DNA of 64,000 nucleotides from Symsagittifera roscoffensis (taxonomy: Eukaryota; Xenacoelomorpha; Acoela; Convolutidae), in NCBI RefSeq assembly GCF_963678635.1, contig NC_087071.1, forward strand, positions 34,649,680 through 34,713,679, given 5' to 3'. The notes below the pieces were generated by a model. It had not been told where the DNA came from, searched no databases, and worked only from the letters and a program-made list of their open reading frames with translations. Below, one piece after another: positions 11,961 to 24,400 of the stretch. How positions within the stretch are numbered: position 1 is the stretch's first letter; every line of letters begins with the position of its first letter. Both the position numbers and the translations under genes were made by a program.

Positions 11961-12857
11961 CTATTTACTAATGCTTCTCTCTCGGCTACTGGAATTTCTG
12001 TTGTCATCCTCATTTGTGGACAGTTTACTGGTGTCATCTTTAGAAGCTTTTGAAGATAATTTGGAGCTCTTGGCTTTTTTGGCTGTTGACTTCTAAAGTA
12101 TGGTGGTTTAAATGTTGGTTTCAAGTATGTATGTTTCCTATTTTTTACCCCAAGTAAAACATTAACCCTTCTTGTAATTACATCAAATTTTTAAAAAACC
12201 GCGCGACTCTCGGTTTTTGCCTCGTTTTAAATTTAAAACCATGAAATGCCTGAAATTTCAAGGGAAGGAAGTAAAAAAAAACAAGCAAAATTATTTAACT
12301 CAAGAAGTTTCAAAAAACTTTTACCAAAAAACTATAAGCCACCTCAAACCGTAAAAAAACATATATTAAATCAAAAACACTGGAAACAAACTTACGGTTT
12401 TGCTTGATTTGTCTTTCAGTGAAATGGTCGAATAAAAGGACTCATGTTTTTCAGACGGGAAAAACAAACCAGGTTCCAATGTTAACTCGCGGCAAAATTC
12501 ACCAAAGCTAATACGGTATGAAAAAAGAAGTAGTAGAGCATATAGGGAAACAGACAGTTTGGGAGTGTTTTTTGAAGATTTTGGGAATATTTTTTGAAAA
12601 ATCTCTAGTGAGTCAATTTGAACTACTATTTTTAAAAAATGATACTCATTATTTTAAAACTAAAAACACGCGCTTAAAACTCAGTTTTTTTGGTCAAAAG
12701 TCTTCAAAAAGCTAAGGAACTAAAAGTTTGGCTCTTTGATTCAAATAGGTATAGAATAGTGCATCTAGTAGTTTTTCCCTTACCTCACCTGAGCGTGAAT
12801 TTTATTTTTATGAGGGGTCTTACAAAAATAAGTTTGAGGACCAAATTTGTTTGTCAT
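11961..12857 (-). CDS. Small spliced gene, unknown 105-residue product
   Basis: Inferred from three exons on the minus strand with matching phases: 12,857-12,784, 12,507-12,396 and 12,092-11,961. The donors are GTAAGG and GTAAGT. The acceptors are TATTAG behind a CT-rich run, and CTTTAG. All exons are open and the last ends in TAG. Exon 1 begins at an ATG (MTNKFGPQTYFC); exon 2 is mixed and acidic (FGEFCRELTLEPGLFF); exon 3 is a low-complexity Lys/Ser/Asp tail ending SRERSISK. I recognise no family. An upstream ORF at 13,126-13,007 could be an earlier exon, but the splice phase linking it relies on weak sites. The stop codon lies three bases from the edge of repeat block B. Confidence 0.55.
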
Positions 12858-13006
12858 AACTTAATTAGTCAACCCGGCCATTCTTGAAACACCGCGGACA
12901 ATTTGAACACAAAAACTACTTATTAAAATCGCAGGTGGGTGAAGAGGGAAAAATGCCCTCGTTTTTCATAACTAAACTAATTTTTTGGTTTAATTAATTA
13001 ATTAAA

Positions 13007-13126
13007 TTAATCACTGGGAACCTGAGCTGGTGATGATGATGCTTTGGATTTGTCATCCAGAGACATGCTATGCTGACTGCCACTCTTGTTGCGACTGAAA
13101 AGACGCAGTCGTGCTCGTGTAGCCAT
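13007..13126 (-). CDS. Small minus-strand ORF, possible first exon
   Basis: A 39-codon ORF starting MATRARLRLFSRNKSGSQHS and ending SSSPAQVPSD. It is Arg/Ser-rich and clearly more GC-rich than its surroundings, which suggests real coding sequence. It could be a stand-alone small gene, or a 5' exon of the gene at 11,961-12,857 spliced at CAG|GTTCCC or CCCA|GTGATT, neither of which is a good donor. Confidence 0.35.
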   Translation of the reverse strand: MATRARLRLFSRNKSGSQHSMSLDDKSKASSSPAQVPSD

Positions 13127-13304
13127 TCAATATAACTTCAACAAAATAAAAAAAATCAGGGAACAAATAAATTTATTAAAATTATTGTTGAAAAAATAAA
13201 AATGTAAAAACAAGCGTTGAAAATTTTTGAATAAAAAGAACCGATCTCGTCAAAAAGCGTGTGCACTCTAGTAGAAATGACTAGTGTGAGAATTATTAGA
13301 ATTT

Positions 13305-14410
13305 GAGAAGTTTCAAATTGAGATTTATAGAAAAGTGCATTAAAAGTGGACTCTGATATGAAATATACCGTGTATGAGTAAGGCTTTATTGATCTCTAAA
13401 TGAGCAATGACGGTCAAATTGTGCATTAATTTTGTAAATTTGAGCTTACTATTGTGAACTGGTGCATTTTTTTTTTCAGATACATTAAGACGTCAAGTTC
13501 GGTTTTGTACACAAATACATATTTATGCCACCACGTCTCTATTATCCAATAAAAATGATTTTAATGTTTGATAGGCCCTTGTCTACGATAAGCCCTCGCC
13601 AGAATCAAGTAACAAGTAAAACCTACGACAAATATTTCGATAAAGTAAATTTTTTTGGCTTTGGTAATAGAAAAAAAATGTTTGATTCTATTTTAACTTT
13701 TTTTTGGTAGAAAAAAATTTTTGCCGTCGATTTTTTTCAGACTAATGTTTGTCGTGCGCACTTAATATTTATTCACCAGAATTTTAATTAGGATGCCTTT
13801 TTATATTCAGTGGAATTCGGCGCAAAAGTTACGAGTTACAAGGAAATAACCATGAAACTCAGTTTGCCACCAAAGAATCCACAATAAGATTTAAAAGGTC
13901 TGCTCGTATCAGGGTGAAGCCGTGAATGTTCCGACTGTCTTCTAAGGTCTACAGAGCGGTAATAACAAGCAAAAATTATATGTAGAAGAAATGGAAAAAT
14001 GAGATTTTTTTGAAAATTATCGTCCCACACGCAATATAAAGTACAAAATGATAGATTTCGCTCCTAGTAACAAATCGTTTATTGCAAAATAGCTTCCTTA
14101 AACCAATTTGGAACGATTTCTAAGACGGATCAAAACTCCGCTTACGCGTTAATAGCGGGAAATATATCGCGCGATAATACAGCCCCAATTGGCCAAATTG
14201 GCAATCTTTAAACCGCCATAACTGTACAAAAAAATTATTACAGGTGAAATAACTTTTTCAATTTCAAGCTCAAGACAACAATACTTTTTAAATGATATAA
14301 AAAACTTCGCCAAAAATTGCTCGTTAAAAAGTCGAAATATGTCTGAAGAAAAAAACCCACACCGAGCACAAATATTCCGTTACTTTCGTTATGAAGGTCG
14401 AACAATAAAA
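13305..14410. repeat. Third, diverged partial copy of the repeat block
   Basis: Corresponds to about 3130-4215 of block A. It includes the 'gagcaatgacggtcaaattgtgcatt' segment, the small ORF (13,525-13,710) and a CTGCTCG element whose left end is at 13,900. The right TIR is missing; homology fades after 'aaggtcgaacaataaa' at about 14,408. Divergence is visibly higher than between blocks A and B, so this copy is older. Confidence 0.75.
13525..13710 (+). CDS. Small repeat ORF, third and oldest copy (61 residues)
   Basis: Begins MPPRLYYPIKMILMFDRPLS. It aligns without gaps to the ORFs at 3345 and 10,264 over about 60 residues, with scattered substitutions and no stop. Function unknown. Confidence 0.25.
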   Translation: MPPRLYYPIKMILMFDRPLSTISPRQNQVTSKTYDKYFDKVNFFGFGNRKKMFDSILTFFW

Positions 14411-15285
14411 AATATTACAAGTTTCCTGTCTTGAAATACAACGTGGTTTATAAAAACTTGACATATGTTACAAAAAGGAACTCAACGCCCAGTTATCATC
14501 AGGACGCTAGACATTCTGCGCAAATAGCTCAATGAAACTTTGAGCGGACTTCAGATAGTTTTTATTGACAATTTTTAGCAACCAGCGCAAGATTCTTTGA
14601 TGAAAATAGATTAATCAGTTATGCTTGATTGCTTGAAGCTTTTTACGGCTCAAGCTCTAACAATAAACTAGAGAAAAAACTACTTTTTAAAAACCAACCA
14701 ATAACTATTGGATGATTCATCGTGTTGATCAAAACATGAAATTAATCATCATGTTTTTTTTATTTCGGAAAATTTTTTTAACAAAAACATATTTTCTGAA
14801 ATTAGAAAAAAATTTCAGAGACTTTCTGATGATCAACATTTTACCATCTCTCTATGAGTAAGCACAAACTGCCCAACCTTTTTTTCGGAAAATACGAAGA
14901 ATGAACCTTTAAATGATTCTAACTTGTTGTCTAAAGCATAAGTAACATAATCAACTAGAGTTAGAAACATCGAAAAATCTGAAATTGAGTGCAATTTTTT
15001 TTGCTGATATATATATTTTTTAAATATTTAAAATATACAAAAGATTATATAGTGTTCCTTTTTTAAAAAAATCTTCATGTTGCAAGCAGCTCAGTGGGAT
15101 TTCAACTTTTAAAGTTTTAAAGTTTTTGTAAAAAATTTCTGCAAAAAAAAATTATTTGAAAAAAGGTTCGTTCACATTCTTGGTATACTGGTAGTAAAAC
15201 AATAGGACAAATGGAATCTCAAATACACCAACAGTTTTTTTTTAAACCTCAATTCAAATTTTTTTAAAAAAAATTGGTCTCATTG
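14411..15285. other. AT-rich stretch, nothing identified
   Basis: Homopolymer-rich DNA with no ORF above background, no inverted repeat that I could see and no RNA-like element. Confidence 0.4.
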
Positions 15286-15289
15286 TTTT

Positions 15290-15990
15290 GCAACTGACGC
15301 TTTTCGTATTTTAGTTTCTCCTATTTGCTTTTGTGAACTAAAAGTAACTTTATCAAAAAATAAAAAATAATTTGAAAAAATGTCCAGTTGCATTTTCTTT
15401 CTTTTTCTGGTAGTAAAAACAAAGGAATGAATGGGTCTTTTTAGAGTAAAATGGTTTCTCGTTGTTTATTTATCACGTTGGAAAAGATCAAGAGGTCTCG
15501 TTTTTCCTATGTCTATTTTGCCTGATTGAATTTGCCATGAACTTTCGCAAACTTTTTTCCGTCACAATTGTACAGTGCTTTCGGAGACAAATTTTACTAA
15601 TTTGGGGATAGGGGACAGAGAGTGTGAAATTCGGGAGAATGAATGAGGGGGAGTTTTTCAATTTTTTTCGAACTATCAGTTTTCTGCCTTGAATATAACA
15701 TCTTTTCAAACTATAGCGTGTCTACGTTTTGTTTGTCACCTTTGTCACCGCAGCACGGACTAACCTTAAAAATAGGCATTCCGTGCAAAATTTTCTTTTT
15801 TATTCCGCTTTTTGTCAAACTCTTATTTTTCCAGGCATAAATTAGAGAACTTCTTCATGGCCTTGAAAAAGTTAAGCTGCAATAGATTTAGATAAATTAA
15901 GAGCAAAATACAGCCTTTTGAAAACAAAACATCTGATGGAATGGAAATGGCTATCAAATGCTAGAGATCATCAAAAGAAATTTTTGAATA
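15290..15990. repeat. Old duplication, copy 1
   Basis: Aligns with interruptions to 16,820-18,110. Shared landmarks include 'tgaactaaaagtaact' with 'gtaagctaaaagtaattt', 'tttctgccttgaatataaca' with 'tttctgccttgactaaaaca', and 'tcatggccttgaaaaagtt' with 'tcatggccctgactttgtt'. The two short opposing ORFs here are not convincing genes. Confidence 0.65.
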
Positions 15991-16141
15991 TATTATAAAA
16001 GGATGCAGATAGAAATAAATGATTCAAAAAAATAAATAGAAAGAAATGATCTGAAAAGGATAAGATCGATAGCGGATTTAAGGTACGAACAGTTCTAAAA
16101 ATTTGAACTGGAACTGAGCAGCAAACATGGGAACCGGTCTA

Positions 16142-16376
16142 AGCATGCTCAAATATAAAAGCGCAATTAACTCGTTCGGTACTTCAAGATTTCTTTTCTC
16201 AAATTTGCAGCTTTACTTTGCGTGCACTTCGATAAAAACCCTACCGTGTGTTAACAGAATGAAAAAATACCAATTTCACGATAGCAATTTGTGCACGCAA
16301 ATTTAAAATTGCAATTCCGAGAACAAAAACTTGAAGCACTGAACGAACCAAATGCGTTCTTATACATGAGCATGCA
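16142..16376. repeat. Foldback (inverted-repeat) element, 85-bp arms
   Basis: The left arm 16,142-16,226 (gcatgctcaaatataaaa ... tttgcgtgcac) is the diverged inverse of 16,291-16,376 (gtgcacgcaaattt ... catgagcatgca), about 75% identical, around a 64-bp loop. No coding capacity. Probably a small foldback transposon; no clear target duplication. Confidence 0.7.
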
Positions 16377-16819
16377 AATTGACACAATGGGCCGGCCCCT
16401 ACGTTGGTATCAAATCTGATTTTCGGAAGAACAATTATTTTTTGTTTTTACCCAGTTATCTTACTTCTCTGATGCTATAGCTTCTGTTTAACCTCAAAAG
16501 GTCTTGTCTTCGAGCCCGACCAATGGTTGTATGTTTTTTTTTGTATACAAAGAGTTCAAATTTTTGCTCATGGAGTAATTTGAGTTTTCACTGTGTCGTG
16601 CTTCTGTCTTTTTTGCCCGTTTAAATGTGGCAGCCTGGACTTGTTTAGTAGTGAGCAATTTATGCAATATTTATAAAATGTTCATGTTTTTTTTTAAATG
16701 TTTGCTTGCGTTCTCGTTTTAATGGTATAGAAAAAGATAAGTTTAATGGAGTTTTATATGTACTAACAGTTTTTTTTCTTAAAACCATTTGTTTTGTTTA
16801 AATGGTCACATTGATTTAC

Positions 16820-18110
16820 AGCTGTTCTATGTTCTTCTATTAGTTTTTGTAAGCTAAAAGTAATTTTGCCAAAAAAATTATCTTAGTAGAAATTTAAAAA
16901 AAAACATTGATTGTATTTTGTTCTTCTGGTAATAAAAAGAAAGGAAGATCCTTCTATAGTAAAAAGGTTTCTTTTTACTTATTTAGCAAGTTTGGAAAGA
17001 TCAGTAGGTCTATTTTTTTCAACTGACTCTTTTACAGGATCGATTTATCAATTTGTTTCCGTGAACTATAGACAATTCCGTGAACTACAAACAAATTGTT
17101 TGCTGTCAACTTTTTTAACTGACTTTTATGGCAAATTAAACCAATTTTAGAAGAGGGAAGGGAATCGTGCAGTTTTTAAAAATTTTTGTACGAACTTTAA
17201 GTTTTCTGCCTTGACTAAAACAAGTTTTCAAACTTTACTTTGTCTCACTTTTCCTTGTCAACTTAGTAAACGCATCACTGTTTCATTTTAAAAAAAAGCA
17301 TTTTTTGCAAAATTTTTCTCGCTTCTGAATTTTCTTCCTTTTTTCGTGTAACTCTAACCTTTTTAGCATAAATCCCGGGTCGAGTTGCTCATCTCATGTT
17401 TCGACTTTCAAAATCGAGTCAGTGCTAGACCGAAAAGTAATAGTCGAGACAGGGGCTTAGGTCGAGCCCGAATTCGAAACATACCTCGACTCGAGCACAG
17501 TCGAAACGCACCTCGGGCAGGATCGAAGCAGCCTTGAGCACAGTTGAGCACGGTCAAAACACAGAACAAAATCTCAAGCACAGTCGAAAATTACATTGAG
17601 CACAATCGAGCACGGTCGAAGCATGCCTCGAGCATATCGAAAAATACCGATTATCCCGCGGTAATTTGAAGTCAAAAATATAAAATTTCTTTTTAATGTC
17701 AACTTACTTTTCAAGATTTATAACGTTTTAATTTTGATAAATCATGTTGTTTGAGATTCGAAACATAGCCAAATTTGGTCGAGCATAGTCGAAACATAGC
17801 TTGTTTGGCTCGAGCACGGTCTAGCACATTTTTTGACCAAGCACAGTCGAAATAAATCAAATTTTGGTCGAGCACGGTCAAGACACACCGAATTTTGGTC
17901 GAGACGGTTGAAACATAAAGTGAGCACCTCGACCCAGGATTAGATAACATATTCATGGCCCTGACTTTGTTTAGCTGCATTAGATTTTTAAGTTAGTTGT
18001 TTGCTGTTAGGAGCAATATACTGTTTTGTGAAGAACAGAAAATCTAATGGAAACGAAATGGCTCTCAAAATGCAAGAGATCACCAAAAACAGATTTATGA
18101 ACCGTTCAAT
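16820..18110. repeat. Old duplication, copy 2, interrupted by a minisatellite
   Basis: Counterpart of 15,290-15,990. Homology is split by the TCGAGCAC-type array at 17,389-17,935 and resumes at 'attcatggccctgac'. It ends close to the assembly gap. Confidence 0.6.
17389..17935. repeat. Degenerate minisatellite, TCGAGCACAGTCGAAACA-like
   Basis: About twenty imperfect units built on 'gagcac(a/g)gtcgaaaca', locally more GC-rich than the flanks, with a non-repeat gap at roughly 17,640-17,755. The overlapping minus-strand ORFs are by-products of the periodicity. Confidence 0.75.
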
Positions 18111-18122
18111 AATTAATAATTG

Positions 18123-18322
18123 NNNNNNNNNNNNNNNNNNNNNNNNNNNNNNNNNNNNNNNNNNNNNNNNNNNNNNNNNNNNNNNNNNNNNNNNNNNNNN
18201 NNNNNNNNNNNNNNNNNNNNNNNNNNNNNNNNNNNNNNNNNNNNNNNNNNNNNNNNNNNNNNNNNNNNNNNNNNNNNNNNNNNNNNNNNNNNNNNNNNNN
18301 NNNNNNNNNNNNNNNNNNNNNN
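18123..18322. other. Assembly gap (200 N)
   Basis: A run of exactly 200 N, probably a placeholder of unknown true size. Upstream exons of the gene starting at 18,469 could be hidden here. Confidence 0.99.
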
Positions 18323-18468
18323 AAAGAAATTTTTCTGGAATATTTTTCTCAATAGTTTGCCACCATGAAACAAATTTGTTGAATGTTTAAAATTTTTAGT
18401 TTTTTATTTTGAGTCATCTCAATTTTAAGTTAATATTTCATTTTTCAGATTGTAAACTGTGCAGCAGA

Positions 18469-21400
18469 ATGTCTTATTGTGGGAAGAAGAACATACAGAA
18501 CACTGTAATGTACAATGGCATAGTGCTCCACTCATTGAACAGAGTGGACAGATTGGTAAGTATTTTGCCTAATAATTAATTTGCAATTTCGACAGCTTTT
18601 AAAAGAAAACTGATTGAGGCCATTAAAATTGCTCCGGAAAAACCCTCTAGATTCTGCATATAATTACTTGAATTCCACAAAAAAATTCAGGGATTTGACC
18701 CTCTGTCGTCCCAAAGAATCCCTCCGTTGAACTCTTTTGTAATATCCATTTTTGGCTGACGCACCCCAAAATTTTTCAAAAGGCGTCTTTGGCGCTAATG
18801 TGTACTAATTTTGAGGTGGGGAGGGCGCCGAAAAAACGCAATTATTTGGTCAAAAATTTCCAAAAAGTGCCTTAAAAGGCTTTTTTGTGGCCTGTTTTTT
18901 CAAAATTTTGTTTGCGGCGCAGAAAAATCGGGCAAAATTGACCAGATTTGTGTCTTTTTAGTATTTTGGGAGCGCTCGGAAAATCAAATTGCTCGACCTA
19001 AAAAAGGTCGACAGAATTTCCGATTTTTTAAGTGAAAATCCGCCCCCTCCAACACCCCCCCCCCTCGATTCTAGATCAGCATCAGACTTGGATTTATCGT
19101 GATATAGTTTAATGCTTTGTTTTATTTATTTAATTAAAATGTAAATTTTTTCTAGGATGGTGTACTTTTTTTTAACGTTTTTAGTCAAGTGAAAAATTTT
19201 TTGTATTGCTTTTTATCAAAAACATGTTTTTTTTTGCAAATTAATTTGATCAAAAACGTTTACTGTTTTTTTTTTTCAAGCAAGCGAAAAGATATACATT
19301 GTTTATTAAAACTATGCCGTTTTCTCTGTAAAACTTCAAAGAAAAACTGGCCGAATCACAATTTGAAAAAACATTATTTAATCTGGAAGCATTGTTTCTA
19401 AGTAGCTTTTTAGATTTCTCGAACACCTGAAGATTGAACAAAATCATTTAAATTTGAGTTATAGTAAATATTTTAGAGTCAATCAGCGAATGTGAACCGA
19501 TCCAAGACACTGCAGGATGTCTATGTGCAAACTACGAGATCACCAAGAAATGGTCTGTAACAAAAAATTGAGTGACTCTAACAGGAAGTTGAAACTTTTT
19601 ATCAAAATCATTTACGCCTGAATCATTATAAGTCTGATCGAGGCAATAAAAGCCTGATTACAATTTTGATTATTCCGAAACGCATAAAAAGTTAAGAATT
19701 TTTTTCTCTGCCTTTTTTCAATAATCGACATTGCCATTCGCTGCAGAATTTTCACGAGGATAAAAAGGTTTGAACCACCAAAACCCTTGGTTTTCATTTT
19801 GATGACGTTAAGTTTTTGTATTTCAGGCAAATCTATCTATCTACAATATCTAACGCGTAAAACCCGGTGCAAGATTGCGATTTGGGTAATTATTCGATTT
19901 TGACTGATGCTCCTTCCGAGACCAAAATTCCATTTTCTGGGTTGCACTGATTTTCACTGATTTTCAAGTAATGAGTTCTTATATACAATTTTTTAATGTA
20001 TGCATTTCTAAAATCCTGTAAAATTTTTGATTCAGAAAGTTTTTGACATAGACTTGTAATTATTTTATAACGTTTATATGAAATCGTTTGCTTGTTTCAA
20101 ATCAAGTTAGGATTTCAAAATGTTCCTGTGGGTTAGCATAATAGTAATAAAAATTCAATTTTGTCATTTTCTTATTATATAAAACTAATATGAAATCATT
20201 ATTATAACCTTTACGTGAAATCAATTGCTCCTTTCAACTTGAATTAGGATTTCAAAATGTTCAATTCGTTTAGCTTATTTTTAATAAAAGTTCAATTTTG
20301 TCAATTTCCTTTTATATAAAGTCAGTATAAAATCATTATTATAACGTTTATGTGAAATGATTTGCTTGTTTCAGCTTGAGTTAGGATTTTAAAATATTCA
20401 ATTTGGCTAACTTATTAATAATAAAAATTTAATTTCGTCAATTTTTTATTATACAAAGTTAATATGAAATCATTATTATATTGTTTATGTGAAATCCTTT
20501 GCTCGTTTAAACTTGAGTTAGGATTTCAAAATATTCTATCTGGTTAGCACATTATTATTAAAAATTCAATTTTCTCATTTTCTCATTATATAAAGTTAAT
20601 ATGATATCATTATTATAACGTTTATGTGAAACCATTTGCCTTTTTTTAACTTCAGTTAGGATTTCAAATTATTCAATTAGGTTAGCATATTAGTACTGAA
20701 GGTTCAATTTTGTCAATTTCTCTTTATATAAAAGTAATATGAAATCATTAATATAACGTTTATGTGAAATCAATTGCTTTTATCATCTTCAGTTTCAGTT
20801 AGGATTTCAAACTATTCAATTAGGTTAGCATATTAGTAATAAACGTTCAATTTTGTCTTTTTATGATTATATAAATTTAAAATGAAATCATTATTACAAA
20901 ATTACGTGAAAATATTTGCTTGTTACAACTTGAGTTAGGATTTCAAAATATTCAATTGGGTTAGCATATTACTAAAACAAGTTCAATTTTGTCAATTTGT
21001 TATTATATAAAAATAAAACGAACTCATTATTATAAAATTTATGTGAAAATATTTGCTTGTTTCAACTTGAGTTAGGATTTCAAAATGATCAATTGGGTTA
21101 ACATATTAGTCATAAAATTTCAATTTTGTCAATTTCAGACGGCAAAATGGGAGGGGTCATCAACAAATTTATCTTCTGGACATCTTTGTGATTAGTGAAA
21201 TAATAAATTGAGCGGTCTAGACGTCTTAATTTTGAGGAGTTAGCATGTTGCTATGGATTCCCTGGAATAATAAGCAGTTTACAATGTACCCCAGCTTGAA
21301 CAACAGTCGATATCTTAGAACTTTTTTTTCAAGAATTTTACATTTTACAAATTTATAAAATAAGAAAGCTGTAAGATAGCGATTTTTCTGAAAAAAAAAG

Positions 21401-24400
21401 TTGTAAGATAGGTAGTAACTATTCCTACAAAAACTTTAAAAATATATTTTGATTTTTTTTCTAACGGTTTTCTACAGTAGCCATTGCAGAAGTTCTCCAC
21501 TGTCGCAGAAAACAATAACGGAAACTCATCGGCCAAAATTGGTAATTTTTGCCACATGAGTTCAACAAAGTAGCCACATAATAACAGAAAAACATTTTTG
21601 CTGATTACATAATCAATAAATTTGAACAGCTAAAAATGGATAACTAGATTTGGTGATTAGGTTGCGAAAAAGTTGTTTTCTTGGAGTTTTTTGTTCGGAA
21701 TGCATAAAAGTGATAATCATAAATTGAAAATAATTTTTTTCAAATTAATTTTTCAAACTTGATGTAAATCCTTATATGAGGTATAGAAACATATTCAAAA
21801 TGTATTCGGAATTTTTTTGAAAGTATTATTTAATTTTTCTTTGTTTTTTTTGCGGAAAAAATTTATTATTAAGGAGACGTTCTGTACAATTTTTATACAA
21901 AGTTCTAACAAAGGCCTTTTTTAAGAGTATTTATGTGGAATAAAAAAGTATAGCAAAATGATTTGCATTGCAATTAAATGACTTTTTTTCCAAAACCTTT
22001 TCTCCATTTTTTGCCGTTTTCGACTACTATAAGAACCACAAAAATACTGTATAACGAAACTCGATCAGCCGCTATGTAGAAAAAAACTTTAAGATTTGAA
22101 CTCTTAGTAATTACAAATGGGTTTTTTTGTCTTGAAATTTTGAAGTGGGCATTGCGAGGCCAAAATGTGCTTTCAGTGCATTGTAAGAGGTTTCCACAGC
22201 ATGCCATAATCAGATTTATTGCGGAATCCGCAACATTGCTACTTTTGTTTGATCTTCTTTGCTGTTTTCGATTCCACAAACAAATACTTTAAGCATTCTG
22301 CCACTAAAAATTGCCCCAAAATAGGCATATTTACGGAATCCGCAACCGTAATTTCAGAATCCAGAACAGTTTGTGGAATACACAAACAAATAATAAGACA
22401 TGTGAAGAGTTAAATTGAGCTGTTGCGGAATCCGCAAATTGTAAGTGGAATTCGCATTTCGTTTGAGGTTTCCGCTTACAATATGAATATATGTAGTAGC
22501 TTTTAAAGTTTTTTTTTGTAGTTACTAGATGGTCCCCAGCAAATTCAATCTCAATCGCTAAATTACTACGTTGATTAGCTACCTGTTGAAATGCCTAACG
22601 TTCGATCTCAATTCCTGTCAAACACCCAGCTTCAGTATTGAAGATTGATGTAATCCCAAAAACTGACCTAACTCTGCAATATTCTGTGCATTTTGTTTCT
22701 AAACATTCTAACCCAATGATCCAAATAACGAATTTATTCCATATTTATTCCATTTTATTCAAGTATTTGCGATTCTATCAACCCCAAAAACTAACCAGTA
22801 TTTAGGATCGATGGAATCCCAAATACTGTCATAAATCGGCGATCTTCTGTGCGTTGTGTTTCTGAACACTCTCAACCCAATGGCTCCAAACATTGAGATT
22901 ATTCGGTGTTGTGTTTCCAAAACTATGATACCAAAAACTGTTTGCTGGGGTATGTAACCCAAATACTAAAAGATGACATCCACCGATTTAGTTAACCAAT
23001 GCTTTAAAATTTGTTCGAGGATTTCGCTGACAATGGTCAATCACCTGATTTTAAAGTCAGCATTGCTAAATATGAGAATTCCAGCTCTAGCTTTGAATTG
23101 TCCATATGTAAAATCAGTAATAAACAAAATTAGGAATCCACTGACAGTTTGCGGATTCCACTTACATTTTGCGATTCCACTAACATTTTGCGGAATCCAC
23201 TTACAGTCGCGGAATCCAGAACAACCAGCTATATTTGCTTGTAGCGGAACCCGCGACACAACAAATGTGCTGACAAATTTTGCGTTTCATTTTTCGGATT
23301 TCCGAAAAATTTGACGACATTATTTTTAAGGTCGACCGAATTGATTTTTTGAGCTCTCCCTAAGCAAAGTTTAGTCCCTGTTTTGGCCAAATTTTCTGCG
23401 CCGCAGGCAAAACTTTGAAAAAGCAGACCAAAAAGGCGTTTTTAGGCACTTCTTGGAAAATTTTGACCAACAAATCGTGTTTTTTCGGCGCGCGCTCCCC
23501 CTCAAAATTAATATATATTGGCGCCAAAGGCGCCCTATGAAAAATTTTAGGGTCGGTGAGCCAAAAATAGATTTCTTAAAAAGTACCAAAGTGGGGACCT
23601 TTTGGGTCAGCAGGGAGTCGAATCCCTAAGGGGAAAGGCGTCCGCCCCCCTTCCCTCTAAATCCACCCCTGTGTGGTTCAAACTTTTCTTTTAGATTCTG
23701 AGTGACCTTTTATTAATAACAGAGTTATACTTTTGGCTGTTAAATGTCATGCAAGTCAGACTCCATCTTCTGTGAAGGAACAGGCCACATGTCATATAAC
23801 TGTGAATTTAAATAACTGCCAATTTGGCTACCATTTTAACTGCCTTTGTTCTGTTTTTAAACGGTTCTCAGATAACATTTTTATATCCTGGCGGTTTCAG
23901 TCTTTTTGTTCGATTTGACAGCTTACCATAGCTGTTAACTTGTTTTTGTTGTATTATATAAAAATAGAACAACAAGGATCTTTAATGCCATTAAAATCCA
24001 ACCTGATTTTATTTTATTAAATTTTCTACCTTAGAGTTCGAGTAAGTCAAGGAGTCTTTATAAAAAATATGTTTCCCGTGTTTTCAAAATCTGAGAAAAA
24101 CACAAGCTAGAAAATACATAACACACCGTATAAAACTATTGCGATATTATTTGTATCCTGTATTTTTTATCTTGCCGAATGATTTTTAAATATTTTTAAT
24201 AAGTTACAGTACAAAAGGATCTTTTGGTCTTGAAAAGTTTTTAATCTGAGAGAGAAACTAACATAATAAGCTTTGAAGCTTAGTTTAACGCCAAAAATAC
24301 AAATTTCTATTCAGATTATTGAGAAATTTTTGCGATGATGACCCAGAATTTTTTTCAGCTCAACAACAGACGTATGAGAGCGACGACGAATACGAATACT

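Noticed and set aside
17389-17935. Repeated short motif considered as a CRISPR array
   Set aside because: No constant spacers and no unit regularity, in eukaryotic DNA; it is a minisatellite.
18001-18390. ORFs running through the N gap
   Set aside because: They consist mainly of unknown residues across 200 N.
23600-23640. B-box-like 'gagtcgaatccct' in hAT-like elements, suggesting a tRNA gene
   Set aside because: It is the loop of a conserved hairpin near the element's 3' end, with no A box and no tRNA-like fold.
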